Part shown: one piece after another, positions 8,776 through 16,711 of the stretch
Layout of the letters: every line of letters begins with the position of its first letter
Numbering within the stretch: the stretch's first letter is position 1
From: Opitutaceae bacterium
Lineage (GTDB): Bacteria; Verrucomicrobiota; Verrucomicrobiia; Opitutales; Opitutaceae
Direction: 5' to 3'
Length of the DNA stretch: 45,458 bases
Assembly (NCBI GenBank): GCA_028284235.1
Contig: JANQSC010000010.1
Coordinates: forward strand, 1-45,458
The notes under the pieces: generated by a model
Told to the model about the DNA's origin: nothing
What the model saw: the letters and a program-made list of their open reading frames with translations, nothing else
Databases searched by the model: none
Made by a program: the position numbers and the translations under genes

Positions 8776-8951
8776 TTTGTTGGTTTCTAGCCCGTTTCTC
8801 GGGCCAAGGCGATGGGATTTCTGAGGCGGAAAAGTGTTGGCGGCGGCTAGGGGCAATTCGATTTTCTTTTAGGTTTACGATAAATCCTGGGATCGATGGC
8901 GATCGACATGAATTTATGATGAAAATGGGAGGTTCATGAAGGAGGCGCGCT
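8776..8951. promoter_or_regulatory. Divergent promoter region with LacI-type operator
   Basis: This 176-base gap separates the divergent glycosidase-like and lyase genes. It contains TTTACGATAAA at 8874-8884, the exact reverse complement of the palindrome on the repressor's promoter at 1168-1178. The position, 68 bases before the lyase start, suits repression of one or both genes. I could not pick confident -35/-10 boxes. Confidence 0.55.
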
Positions 8952-8954
8952 GTG
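8941..8954 (+). promoter_or_regulatory. Strong ribosome binding site selecting a GTG start
   Basis: AAGGAGG (8939-8945) is followed, six bases after GGAGG, by the GTG codon at 8952. This supports GTG initiation for the lyase gene, whose product then begins with a twin-arginine signal. Confidence 0.8.
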
Positions 8955-11027
8955 AATATTGATCGAAGAGACGCGGTGAAGGGGATTGCCTCCCTGGCCT
9001 TGGGAGGATGGGCGTCCGGATCTGTTTTTGGGCAAGTTTTGAATAGGTCAGGAGTGAGCGTACGGCGTCCCCATATCTTCATTACATCTGAGGAAATCTC
9101 GGGATTGCGTTCGATCTCCGGCGTGCGCAAATCGATCGAGTCCGGAATCTCGCGCGACATCTGGGAACAGATCCTGGCGGAATGCGATGAAGAGAAGGGC
9201 GCGCCTGTTCTGACAGCTCGATCGATGATCAAAGGGCGCGCGGAAACCACCGCCCGCCAAAACAACCCGGACTACACGATTTGCCATGCGGCGGGCCAGA
9301 GGATTCTTCGCAACGCCCTGGCGACGCTCTTGACGGAAAACGAAGCGTATCGCGACACGGCGGTAAAACAGATCGCCGCTTTGGTCGACGAATCGGTTTG
9401 GCCCGACTGGATTGATCAGGCTCATACCCGATTCGGCCATCCGGCTGACTTGCGCACGGGCATGCTCTCGCAGGATGTCGGTATTGGCTTCGATTGGCTC
9501 TATCCCTACTTGTCCGGAGCCGAGCGGCGGGACATCGTGGAGGGACTCGACCGGCGGGGGGTTCAGCCGTTTTTCGAGAGCATGGCGCAGGACCCTTGGT
9601 GGTCGAAGGATCTCAACAACTGGTACACCGTTATCATCGGAGGAGCCGGCGTCGCAGGAATGGCTCTCGGGGCGGATCATCCGCGCTCGGAGGAACTCGT
9701 CAAACTCTCCCTTCCCATGATGGAACGCTATCTGTCGATCTACGGACGGGACGGGGAGTTCAATGAATCGGTGGCGTATTCGAATGCCACGCGAATTCCG
9801 GTGACTTATTTCCAAGCGTATTCCTATCACAACTACTCCTCGAATAGTCCACTGGCGGAGCGGCCGTTTCCGCAAACGGGCGAGTGGACGGTGTATTCGA
9901 CGTTGCCGCCCGGACGCTACGCGGCGTTTGGCGACGGTTGGATCGGGGCGCCGCCACAGGTGGGCTACATGACCGCCATTGCCTCCGCCTCGCGCGATCC
10001 GGTGTTGCAGGGATTCTGCCAGCGGTACTTGAAAGCGAATTCCAATCCCTTGCTTTTGCTCTGGCACAATCCGGATATTCCCGCCATGGACCCGGGTGAC
10101 CGACTTCCTTTGGGGCGTGTTTTCGAGGACAACGGAGCCCAAGTTTTCAGCCGCTCGGACTGGGATCTAGATGCTCCTGAGATGATCGTCTACGGAAAGG
10201 CGAAACGGGATCACAACCACGCCCACAACGACGTGGGCCAAGTCTGTATCGATACATTCGGCGAGCGGACGATTGTCGATCTGGGTTCGCCTTCCGGCTA
10301 TCCGGAGGACTTTTTCGACGAGAATCGCTGGAAGTACTACAACGCGTCTATCCGGGGTCACAATGTACCCATGTTTGGAGGACGCGAACAGCGAAGCCCG
10401 AGTCACAAGCGCGGGGTGAAAATGGACATCGATTTCGCCGGCGTGAGTGGACGTTATCTTCAGTCACATTTCGAAGAAACGCTGGGCGGCTACTGGCAAA
10501 TGGATCTGACCGCGGCCTACGATGGAGTCGTGTCGGTCACGCGAACGGTTGTGCATCTCTTGCCGGGAGTAGCGGTGGTGCTGGACGAAGGAGAGTTGCA
10601 GCGCTCGGAGGAGATTTCGCTGCGTTGGCATACCGCCGTCGCGGCCGAGCCGGAAGCGGGTGGCGCTTTCCGAGTTGTCCAAGGCGATCGAGGACTCGAT
10701 TGCCGTGTCGCGGTCCTCAAAGGGAAGACCGTGGATCACAGGCTTAAACGACACGAGTACGCGGCTCCGTTTGACAGGGACCGCACGGGCGATCCGCTAG
10801 AGCAGCGGAGGGAGCCTTATGTGGAAACTCGCTTAAACGGGAAATCCTACCGAGTATTGACCTTGTTTGGCTCGAATCGGAACGACGCGGACGGCAATCG
10901 CTGGAAACGCAACGAAGGTGGTTGGGCGATACGTTGCGGTGAAAGCGACATTCGTGTGGAGCTGAACCGGAATCAGCTCGTCGTATCCAATGAGTCAATA
11001 TTGCGATCGCTGCGAATGAGACTGTAG
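8952..11027 (+). CDS. Heparinase II/III-fold polysaccharide lyase, Tat-exported
   Basis: A 691-aa protein starting at GTG with an excellent Shine-Dalgarno. The N-terminus M-N-I-D-R-R-D-A-V-K-G plus a hydrophobic stretch ending near residue 27 resembles a twin-arginine signal. About 100-380 form the alpha-helical toroid, with N-N-W (222-224) and an E-F-N-E-S-V-A-Y segment (269-276). About 390-690 form the beta-sandwich, containing H421-N-H-A-H-N-D427-V-G, the histidine/aspartate motif of heparinase II/III and oligo-alginate lyases. Such enzymes cleave uronic-acid glycosidic bonds by beta-elimination. It is likely periplasmic or cell-surface. Substrate (alginate, glycosaminoglycan, ulvan-type or other) cannot be read from sequence. 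It diverges from the glycosidase-like gene and shares its putative operator. Confidence 0.82.
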   Translation: MNIDRRDAVKGIASLALGGWASGSVFGQVLNRSGVSVRRPHIFITSEEISGLRSISGVRKSIESGISRDIWEQILAECDEEKGAPVLTARSMIKGRAETTARQNNPDYTICHAAGQRILRNALATLLTENEAYRDTAVKQIAALVDESVWPDWIDQAHTRFGHPADLRTGMLSQDVGIGFDWLYPYLSGAERRDIVEGLDRRGVQPFFESMAQDPWWSKDLNNWYTVIIGGAGVAGMALGADHPRSEELVKLSLPMMERYLSIYGRDGEFNESVAYSNATRIPVTYFQAYSYHNYSSNSPLAERPFPQTGEWTVYSTLPPGRYAAFGDGWIGAPPQVGYMTAIASASRDPVLQGFCQRYLKANSNPLLLLWHNPDIPAMDPGDRLPLGRVFEDNGAQVFSRSDWDLDAPEMIVYGKAKRDHNHAHNDVGQVCIDTFGERTIVDLGSPSGYPEDFFDENRWKYYNASIRGHNVPMFGGREQRSPSHKRGVKMDIDFAGVSGRYLQSHFEETLGGYWQMDLTAAYDGVVSVTRTVVHLLPGVAVVLDEGELQRSEEISLRWHTAVAAEPEAGGAFRVVQGDRGLDCRVAVLKGKTVDHRLKRHEYAAPFDRDRTGDPLEQRREPYVETRLNGKSYRVLTLFGSNRNDADGNRWKRNEGGWAIRCGESDIRVELNRNQLVVSNESILRSLRMRL

Positions 11028-11030
11028 GGG

Positions 11031-11117
11031 CGTTTGAATGTAGGGCCAGCGCTTGCGCTGCGCCGCGTATTTGGTTTACGAGTAGCATTCGCGGCATGGC
11101 GCAAGCGCCAGCCCTAC
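11031..11117. repeat. Inverted repeat, GTAGGGCCAGCGCTTGCGC family, third locus
   Basis: The left arm 11040-11067 is identical to 6370-6397. The right arm 11091-11117 is a partial reverse complement of it, near-identical to the arm at 6422-6449. A truncated TGTAGGGGCGTT motif (11033-11044) precedes it. The element fills the gap between two convergent genes, lyase (+) and SDR (-). Confidence 0.85.
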
Positions 11118-11130
11118 ATTTTTGATTCCC

Positions 11131-11889
11131 TCAACAATCCCGGTCCGACGTGTCTCGAGGCTCGTAGCCGAGGGCCCGATTACTCTCTTCCAGGTCGAAG
11201 ATTCCGTACTGCCGATTGTCGCTGATGGCGTAGGCGACGAGGAAATCGGTGTCGATATCGATGGCCCGTTCGAAGGCGTGGATACAGTCGCGCTTGCTCA
11301 GGTATAGGGCCCGCAGGTGGTCTTCCATAGGATTGCCGTCGTGATAGCCGGGATCGTCCACCAACGGCGTCCATCCAATACGCAGGGCGACGAATTGGAT
11401 TCCGGCGACTGTAGCGTAGTAGCGTCCGAGATTCTCGCCGAACAATTTGGATACGCCGTATATTGAGTCGGGATAGGGCGGGTCGCTGATGCGGAGTTTT
11501 TGTTTGATGGACAGATCCGAGAGGTTCGGCTTGTTGTCCTTCATGAAAAAGCCGTGTTGCGTGTGGTTGGTGCTGGCGTAGACAATCTTGCGGACTCCCG
11601 CGCGAACCGCTTCCGCGAATACGTTCTGCGTTGCGATGATGTTATTGGGCAGAATCTCCTCCCAGGGGGCTCGAGCGCTGATTTGGGCCGCGAGGTGGAC
11701 CACGCAGTCCAGGCCGTCGAATAGGCCCTCCACCTGGGATGGATCGGATAGATCCGCCACGGTCGATTCGTAGTCGACCGTATCCAAGGTGAAAAGACGC
11801 AATGCGTAGCGGTCTTTGAATGCAGCCGCCAGAGCAGAGCCGATGTTTCCGTCCGAGCCGGTGATGCCGACCGTGCGTTTGTCGCCCAT
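11131..11889 (-). CDS. Extended SDR / NAD-dependent epimerase family, uronate-dehydrogenase-like
   Basis: A 252-aa cytoplasmic protein. It has a Rossmann signature T-G-S-D-G-N-I-G (residues 10-17), a D-C-V-V-H-L-A-A segment (61-68), a Y-A-S-T strand end (104-107) and the catalytic pair Y144-G-V-S-K148. Length, the G-S-D-G-N-I-G loop and the N-H-T-Q-H-G segment are compatible with hexuronate dehydrogenases, which oxidise galacturonate or glucuronate to the aldarolactone. That specific activity is inferred partly from the two lyases in the cluster; a sugar epimerase/dehydratase remains possible. It is the last gene of a minus-strand operon and begins 18 bases after the upstream lyase's stop. 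Confidence 0.8.
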   Translation of the reverse strand: MGDKRTVGITGSDGNIGSALAAAFKDRYALRLFTLDTVDYESTVADLSDPSQVEGLFDGLDCVVHLAAQISARAPWEEILPNNIIATQNVFAEAVRAGVRKIVYASTNHTQHGFFMKDNKPNLSDLSIKQKLRISDPPYPDSIYGVSKLFGENLGRYYATVAGIQFVALRIGWTPLVDDPGYHDGNPMEDHLRALYLSKRDCIHAFERAIDIDTDFLVAYAISDNRQYGIFDLEESNRALGYEPRDTSDRDC

Positions 11890-11907
11890 GGGTGTCCGAT
11901 TGATTGC

Positions 11908-13827
11908 TTAGTTCTCGTTTCGCAGGTCCTGAGCAGCGTGCTCGAGCGCGATTGGATCGACACTCATGAGAACCGTGATTTCCTGGTCTCCATAAATGTC
12001 GGTATTGCACCAAAGGTCAATCGCTTGAACGCCGGGATTGGGCGCGTCCCAATAGTAAGGCGGGGGATCGACGGCATCGGATCGGAGCGTAAAAGTCTCG
12101 GGTCCGACAACCTTCAGGAAGAGCGTCTTGCCGTCTTGTTGGAGAGTGGCGTTGCCGCCATCGACCGTTACCTGGGCTTGGGTGAGCATTCGCCAGCGCA
12201 GCGTTGCGCTTTGACGCCCTTGCTGCTCTGTGCGTGGTCGCGCGCCGACAATTCGGTCGTTGATAGTCAGGACGGTGTAGTCGTTCACCGTATACGCGCG
12301 TTCATAGGACGTCGCTTGCCCTTCGTAAATCTGGGAGAGGTCTACGACGCCTTCCACGTTGTCGCCGGATTCTTCGAATCGCGTTATCGTGGCGAATCCG
12401 TCTACGCTTTGCAGGCGTTGGTCGATAAGAAGCTGGTTGTGGCTGTGGGGGCCCAATCGAAAGATCCGCCACCGGTCGGAGTGCTGACGTCGGTCCCAAA
12501 TCCCGATCCCTTTAGACTCGAGACTGAGGTATTCCTGAGCTCCGAGTTCAATGGCCCAGCGAACGCCTTCGTCTTCGAAGATAAAGCTGCCAGCGTCCAT
12601 GTGGGCGTGGCTGATTTGCCCGTTTCCGCCTTTGAAGGCGAGGTAGAAGGCGTTGGGGTCTTCCCAGCTCTCGCGCGCGAAGGCGATGGGGTTGGGTCCA
12701 TCGCCCTTCCAGTTCTGTGGCAGCTTGGCTGTATTCGCTCTCCCGTGACGCTCTTCGTCTGGATACCAAAGCGCGAGCATAGCCAGGTTGCGTCCTCGAA
12801 TATCTTCGGGATTCCAAAGGTCGCTATCGAGGTAAGTTCGGAGGCTGCGTTTGAGCGCGAAGCGTCCGGTTGGGTCTCCGTATCGCGAGGCGAACCAGGC
12901 GGTTACGGGTTGAAATCGAGCGAGTGTGCCGCTGTCGTAGAAATTGTAATACTGGCCGCTGGGAGCGATGGCCAAGCTGTGGAAGACGATCGACTGGCGA
13001 AATGACGGGTGTTCGGACAGTCCGAAGGAACTGCCGCAGGCGTTCTCGAGCAGGTCGATCAGGACCGCGGTGAAATGGGCTCCGTAGCCCCAGTAGACGG
13101 GCCCTTCCGGATAGATGCCGTCAGGATCGGTTTCGGCGAGAGCGGTAGGGACGGCCCGCAGCGCTCGTTGAATCACCACTTGGGTGAGAGCGGAGTCGCG
13201 ATCGACGATGAGGAGAGCGCTGGCGACGAGGCCGCTGTGGCAAACAGGGTTCCAGTTGTTGGGGTTGTAGACCCACCAGTTGTCGGGGTGGTCTTCGTCG
13301 AGGGAGGGCTGGATGGCCTTAACGATAAGCGTGTCGAGGAATTGATCCTGCTGTTCTGAGCTCAGTTCATCCCAAAGCCAATCGACGCTGATGGCGAAAC
13401 CGAGGGCCATTTCACCGATATCCAAGTAGTGTTGAGGATTCCAGTCAGGAAAACTGGATACGTTCTCCAATTCCCGGATTACTCGATCTCGAAACCGGGT
13501 GTCCCCATCGACGCGATACAGAAGCGACCAGGTGGAGACGCGTTTGAGGAAACGGCGGGATTGGTGGAGGAGCCGTTTTCCGTCCAGCTTGTGCGGGATC
13601 AGGGGCTGGCTGAGCATCGCTTCGCCGGTATGGCGGAGAAAGTCGAGGTATTCCAATCCGAGGGCGTCCCATTGCGGGTCACGGATGCGTTGGAAATCCG
13701 CCTCGGTAGCGAGTATGCGCGGATGGTCGCGGCGTATGGAATCGATGTGGAAGGCGGGCGTCGCGTCTTGGCCGAGCGCGAGCGGGAGCTGGACGGCGAC
13801 GAGGGCGAAGGCGAGAACTGACCTCAT
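11908..13827 (-). CDS. Heparinase II/III-family polysaccharide lyase, Sec-exported
   Basis: A 639-aa protein with a clean Sec signal peptide (hydrophobic residues 4-18, A-L-G-Q cleavage around 19-20). An alpha/alpha-toroid covers about 30-350 and a beta-sandwich about 380-639. Recognisable active-site segments are N-W-N-P-V-C-H197 (191-197), Y-P-E-G-P-V-Y-W-G-Y (239-248) and H407-A-H-M-D411-A-G-S-F. These match heparinase II/III-like lyases that cleave uronate linkages with Asn/His/Tyr residues. It differs from the protein at 8952-11027 in export route (Sec rather than Tat) and in sequence, so it is not a recent duplicate. It is the middle gene of a three-gene operon, 12 bases after the isomerase stop and 18 before the SDR start. 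Exact polysaccharide-lyase family and substrate not assigned. Confidence 0.85.
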   Translation of the reverse strand: MRSVLAFALVAVQLPLALGQDATPAFHIDSIRRDHPRILATEADFQRIRDPQWDALGLEYLDFLRHTGEAMLSQPLIPHKLDGKRLLHQSRRFLKRVSTWSLLYRVDGDTRFRDRVIRELENVSSFPDWNPQHYLDIGEMALGFAISVDWLWDELSSEQQDQFLDTLIVKAIQPSLDEDHPDNWWVYNPNNWNPVCHSGLVASALLIVDRDSALTQVVIQRALRAVPTALAETDPDGIYPEGPVYWGYGAHFTAVLIDLLENACGSSFGLSEHPSFRQSIVFHSLAIAPSGQYYNFYDSGTLARFQPVTAWFASRYGDPTGRFALKRSLRTYLDSDLWNPEDIRGRNLAMLALWYPDEERHGRANTAKLPQNWKGDGPNPIAFARESWEDPNAFYLAFKGGNGQISHAHMDAGSFIFEDEGVRWAIELGAQEYLSLESKGIGIWDRRQHSDRWRIFRLGPHSHNQLLIDQRLQSVDGFATITRFEESGDNVEGVVDLSQIYEGQATSYERAYTVNDYTVLTINDRIVGARPRTEQQGRQSATLRWRMLTQAQVTVDGGNATLQQDGKTLFLKVVGPETFTLRSDAVDPPPYYWDAPNPGVQAIDLWCNTDIYGDQEITVLMSVDPIALEHAAQDLRNEN

Positions 13828-13839
13828 GTAGATGGGATC

Positions 13840-14652
13840 TCAGTCGTTGAGGTCTTCGACCGCATCGAAGAGGACGCGAAGGCGCTTCAAATTCTCGCGC
13901 GTGGACTCAAGCACGGGGAACACGTGTGTTTCCAGAGTGATATGATCAACGGGTTTGTCGCGGAAAAGCGCTCGCAGTTGCCCGAGCCAATTGACTCCGC
14001 CGTCGCCGATGAGCCGGTTTTCCCACTTGTCGGGCGGGATGGGGATGGCGTCTTTCATGTGGACGTTTTGGATGTGTGGCAGAACGGCGTCGTAACCCAC
14101 TGGATACGCGGCCTCTCCGGAGACGACCGCATTGGCGGTGTCCCAGTTGATACCGACATTGGAGCCATCGACTGCTTTGACGAACTCCGCCGTTCGGACT
14201 CCGGTGTCGCAGAAGAACCCGGGCTCGTTCTCGACGGAAAGTTGGAGGCCGTAGTGGTCGGCGACTTTTCCGGCTTCCTGAACGAGGGCGATGGCGTCTT
14301 CCCGATTGCCTCCTTCGTGAGTCAAAAAACTGAATACGATGACCCGCGGGGCTCCGAGTTGGATAGCGAGTTCGCAGGTTTTGGGGAGAGTGGTGTCGAG
14401 TTCTTCCCGGATTTTGGCGGTGTCGCCCAGTCCGATTTTGAAGACGCCGGGCGTGAGCGCGGTGACTTCAATTTCCTTCTGCTGCACGGCGCTAAGGAGG
14501 CGGGATTCGACGGGAGTGGGCAGATAGGGGACGCGGTGGTCGTAGGAATCGGCGCAGCGAATCTCGTATTTGCGAAAGCCCAGCGATTTGCCTTCTTCCA
14601 AGGCTTCGTCGAGGTTGAGCGAAAGTTCGTCTGAGAGAATTGCGAGATCCAC
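13840..14652 (-). CDS. Sugar phosphate isomerase/epimerase (xylose-isomerase-like TIM barrel)
   Basis: A 270-aa cytoplasmic protein of the AP-endonuclease-2/xylose-isomerase-like superfamily. Candidate metal ligands lie at the usual barrel positions: S-V-E-N-E-P (E141/E143), N-W-D-T-A-N (D171), V-H-M-K-D (H198) and L-E-T-H (E241). Enzymes of this fold interconvert ketoses and aldoses or epimerise keto-sugars and often serve uronate, inositol or rare-sugar pathways. First gene of the minus-strand operon that continues with the lyase and the SDR. Its upstream region contains a TTTACAGAA element (14706-14698, minus strand) resembling the putative LacI sites. Exact reaction unknown. Confidence 0.85.
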   Translation of the reverse strand: MDLAILSDELSLNLDEALEEGKSLGFRKYEIRCADSYDHRVPYLPTPVESRLLSAVQQKEIEVTALTPGVFKIGLGDTAKIREELDTTLPKTCELAIQLGAPRVIVFSFLTHEGGNREDAIALVQEAGKVADHYGLQLSVENEPGFFCDTGVRTAEFVKAVDGSNVGINWDTANAVVSGEAAYPVGYDAVLPHIQNVHMKDAIPIPPDKWENRLIGDGGVNWLGQLRALFRDKPVDHITLETHVFPVLESTRENLKRLRVLFDAVEDLND

Positions 14653-14950
14653 GTAGCGGCGTGTAGTTTCTGATAGGCGCGAGCTGTCCCGCCCGAATTC
14701 TGTAAAGCGTTCGAGCGAAACGGCTTGAGAGGTTGTTTTCGACGCAAATTGAAGGCGGAAAACGGGTTTGATTCGATGCCGAACTCGTTTTTCGGTAAAC
14801 CAAAGGGCCCCTTGCTTGCAATGAGTGTTCGACGTGGTCCGAGCGTTTGTAAAAAACCGTCCTTATCGATTCGATTTAAGTCTCCGACTCAGTCTGAGGT
14901 CCTTTCGTCCTCGCTCTGTGGGGTCGGTGGAGGATCATAGTGTGACTTAT
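14653..14950. promoter_or_regulatory. Upstream region of the isomerase-lyase-SDR operon
   Basis: No supported gene is present. On the minus strand CTTTACAGAATTC (14707-14695) and GGTTTACCGAAAA (about 14800-14786) resemble the TTTAC half-sites seen before the repressor, oxidoreductase and lyase genes, but neither is a clean palindrome. I could not pick a convincing -35/-10 pair. Confidence 0.3.
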
Positions 14951-14959
14951 TTGTTCATC

Positions 14960-15139
14960 GCCCCGACTCCGTCGGGGCTAGGAGTCCCCGTCAAGGACGG
15001 GGCCAATAGGATCCCCGAAGTATCGGGGAAATAAGGCCATTCAACCAACGCATCCAAATAACTTTATTCGTCGACGAAGGCGACGTCCTTATTTGCCTCC
15101 GGCTCGACGGAGGCATCCTAGCCCCGACTATGTCGGGGC
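14960..15139. repeat. Array of six consecutive hairpins forming a composite inverted element
   Basis: Perfect or near-perfect stems follow each other: GCCCCGAC/GTCGGGGC at 14960-14978; CCCCGTC/GACGGGG at 14986-15002; CCCCGA/TCGGGG at 15013-15028; palindrome TTCGTCGACGAA at 15067-15078; GCCTCCG/CGGAGGC at 15095-15114; and GCCCCGAC/GTCGGGGC at 15121-15139. The outer hairpins plus flanks (CATCG on the outside, TAGGA on the inside) are mirror images, so the block is also a roughly 190-bp imperfect inverted repeat. AGGATCC-like linkers join several hairpins. It lies between two minus-strand isomerase genes. Confidence 0.85.
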
Positions 15140-15171
15140 GATGACAAAAATAGACAGATTCGTCGATTCCC

Positions 15172-16014
15172 CTAGGCCTTAACTAGCTCGTCCCAGACGG
15201 TTTGTATTTCTTTTCTGGCGACGATAGCGTCTTCCCAGACGTTGGGGAAGCAGCTGAGTCCGTAGCCGGATCCGACGGGGCCGAGTTCGACGACGGCCCA
15301 AAGGGTGGCGTCGGGCGCGGCTGCGTCGAGCCAGCATTGAAGGGCGGGTCGGAGGAATCCTTCGCGCCAGTCGATGAACTGGGGATCGAGTCCGTCCGGG
15401 CCAGTGACTGGTGTTTGACAGTGCGACCCGGTGAAGGTGCGGAAGTGGACGAGCTCGCTGCGCTGGAAGAGATCGACGCGGTACTCGGAGAGGCGACTCC
15501 AGAAGTTGTCGGGACTGAGGTGTTTGACGATGGCCGGGTGGGAGTAGTCGAAATTGACGGGCAGTGTTTCGCAGTAGCGGTCTTTGTATTCATCGATCAA
15601 TGCCAAGCCTTTTTCGGGCGTCTCGGTGCACGTGTCGCGGTGCCATTCGATGGCGGGTTTGAGGCCGATAGACTCGCCGTACTGGATGGCGGCGCGGGCG
15701 ACTTCGACTGCTTCGGGAATGGCGGTGTCGTGGTCGCAGAGCTGAACGTTGACATGGACGCAACCGGTATTCTGAAACCGGTCGAGCTTGGCTTCGACCT
15801 CGTTGACGTTGCCGATATCGACCATGCCGATTAGTGTGAGCCCGTGCGTTTTTAGCGCCTCGACTGTCTCGGGAGCGGGACCGGCGCTGAAGCCAACGAA
15901 GCCGGCCTCCTTCGCTTCTTTCACTTTCCGGTCCATGGACCATTCGTCGTTTTCGGAAGGCTGCCGCATAAGCGTCCATTCCGCTGCGCAGAGATTGAGT
16001 TGAGGAGTAGACAT
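15172..16014 (-). CDS. Sugar phosphate isomerase/epimerase-like TIM-barrel protein
   Basis: A 280-aa protein when started at 16014 (M-S-T-P-Q-L-N-L-C-A-A-E-W). An in-frame ATG at 16050 adds 12 residues of non-family character. Barrel motifs include A-I-E-W-H-R-D (E123), N-F-D-Y-S-H (D156), a V-H-F-R strand and a late V-V-E-L-G-P, giving plausible Glu-Asp-His-Glu metal ligands. It is only distantly similar to the isomerase at 13840-14652. It is separated from that gene by about 520 bases including the hairpin array, so it is probably transcribed on its own. It could process the same uronate-derived intermediates; reaction unknown. Confidence 0.8.
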   Translation of the reverse strand: MSTPQLNLCAAEWTLMRQPSENDEWSMDRKVKEAKEAGFVGFSAGPAPETVEALKTHGLTLIGMVDIGNVNEVEAKLDRFQNTGCVHVNVQLCDHDTAIPEAVEVARAAIQYGESIGLKPAIEWHRDTCTETPEKGLALIDEYKDRYCETLPVNFDYSHPAIVKHLSPDNFWSRLSEYRVDLFQRSELVHFRTFTGSHCQTPVTGPDGLDPQFIDWREGFLRPALQCWLDAAAPDATLWAVVELGPVGSGYGLSCFPNVWEDAIVARKEIQTVWDELVKA

Positions 16015-16711
16015 GCGAGCAATGGCAGACGATTCGGAGGGTTTAGTCAAAGGCTCTTGATTGCGAATGGGTTGTGGTGGTGTTTAACATCGCTCGCTCC
16101 GCTCGCTAGATCCACTCACTGCGTTCGCGGCCAGGATCCCCGCGAAGCGGGGGTATGACTTTTAGTTTCGCTTTGGTCGATCATCCACTGGGCGAACCCT
16201 CGCTCGGCGTTGATAGGGACCTTGAATTCTTCGACTAAAGCTCGTATCGCGCTATTCTTTAGCTGAAGCTAACATGAATCATTTTATTCGAATTGGCGCT
16301 TAATATTTTCAATATGTTAAAGATAAAGCATTGACAGGAGTACTTAGAGTAAATTCCTTCGTTCTCGGTGCCTTCTCTCTTGTTGAATCCAGGACTTGTT
16401 GCATTCCACTGTCGCCTTCCAGTCTTAGTAGTCGAGCTTTTTCGAGGAAAACGCTTTGCGAATTTCCTAAGTAGTACGCGGTGCAGAAATGTATTATGTA
16501 GGGAAGATAGATCCAACAATTCCTTAGTCTTTCTAAACTCGAGGATTGACACTGCTGCCAAGTATACGGACTGCGATTTCTCCATTTTGGTCGAGTCGCG
16601 GGCACTCGATACAGGAGAGGCCCGCCTAATGAAATAGAGGATTCACCGTGTTTGCGAGGAGGGCGACCGAAGATTTTACGCGAATATAAACCGACATAAA
16701 CCGGATAGCTA
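16015..16711. other. Gene-poor intergenic region between catabolic locus and surface operon
   Basis: About 700 bases with no supported gene. The first part contains hairpin-rich sequence: CGCTCGCTCCGCTCGCT near 16091-16107 and CCCCGC-GAA-GCGGGG at 16138-16152 preceded by CCAGGATC. From about 16250 the sequence is noticeably AT-richer. Short open frames on both strands (for example 16309-16746 on the minus strand) overlap each other and resemble no family I know. Near the right end the 8-mer ATAAACCG occurs twice with a 10-base period (16686-16693, 16696-16703), next to a TATAAA (16685-16690). Confidence 0.6.
16685..16703 (+). promoter_or_regulatory. Candidate promoter/regulator site of the surface operon
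   Basis: A TATAAA (16685-16690) lies 22 bases before the ATG at 16712. It is embedded in two direct repeats of ATAAACCG one helical turn apart. No good -35 box is evident at 16-18 bases. This is a positional suggestion only. Confidence 0.3.

Noticed and set aside
11938-13005. 355-aa plus-strand frame antisense to the Sec-exported lyase
   Set aside because: The opposite strand encodes a lyase with a signal peptide and catalytic motifs; this frame shows no recognisable features.
14960-15139. Hairpin array considered as tRNA genes or a riboswitch
   Set aside because: No cloverleaf, no CCA or conserved T-loop, and stems are simple GC palindromes; no known riboswitch consensus recognised.
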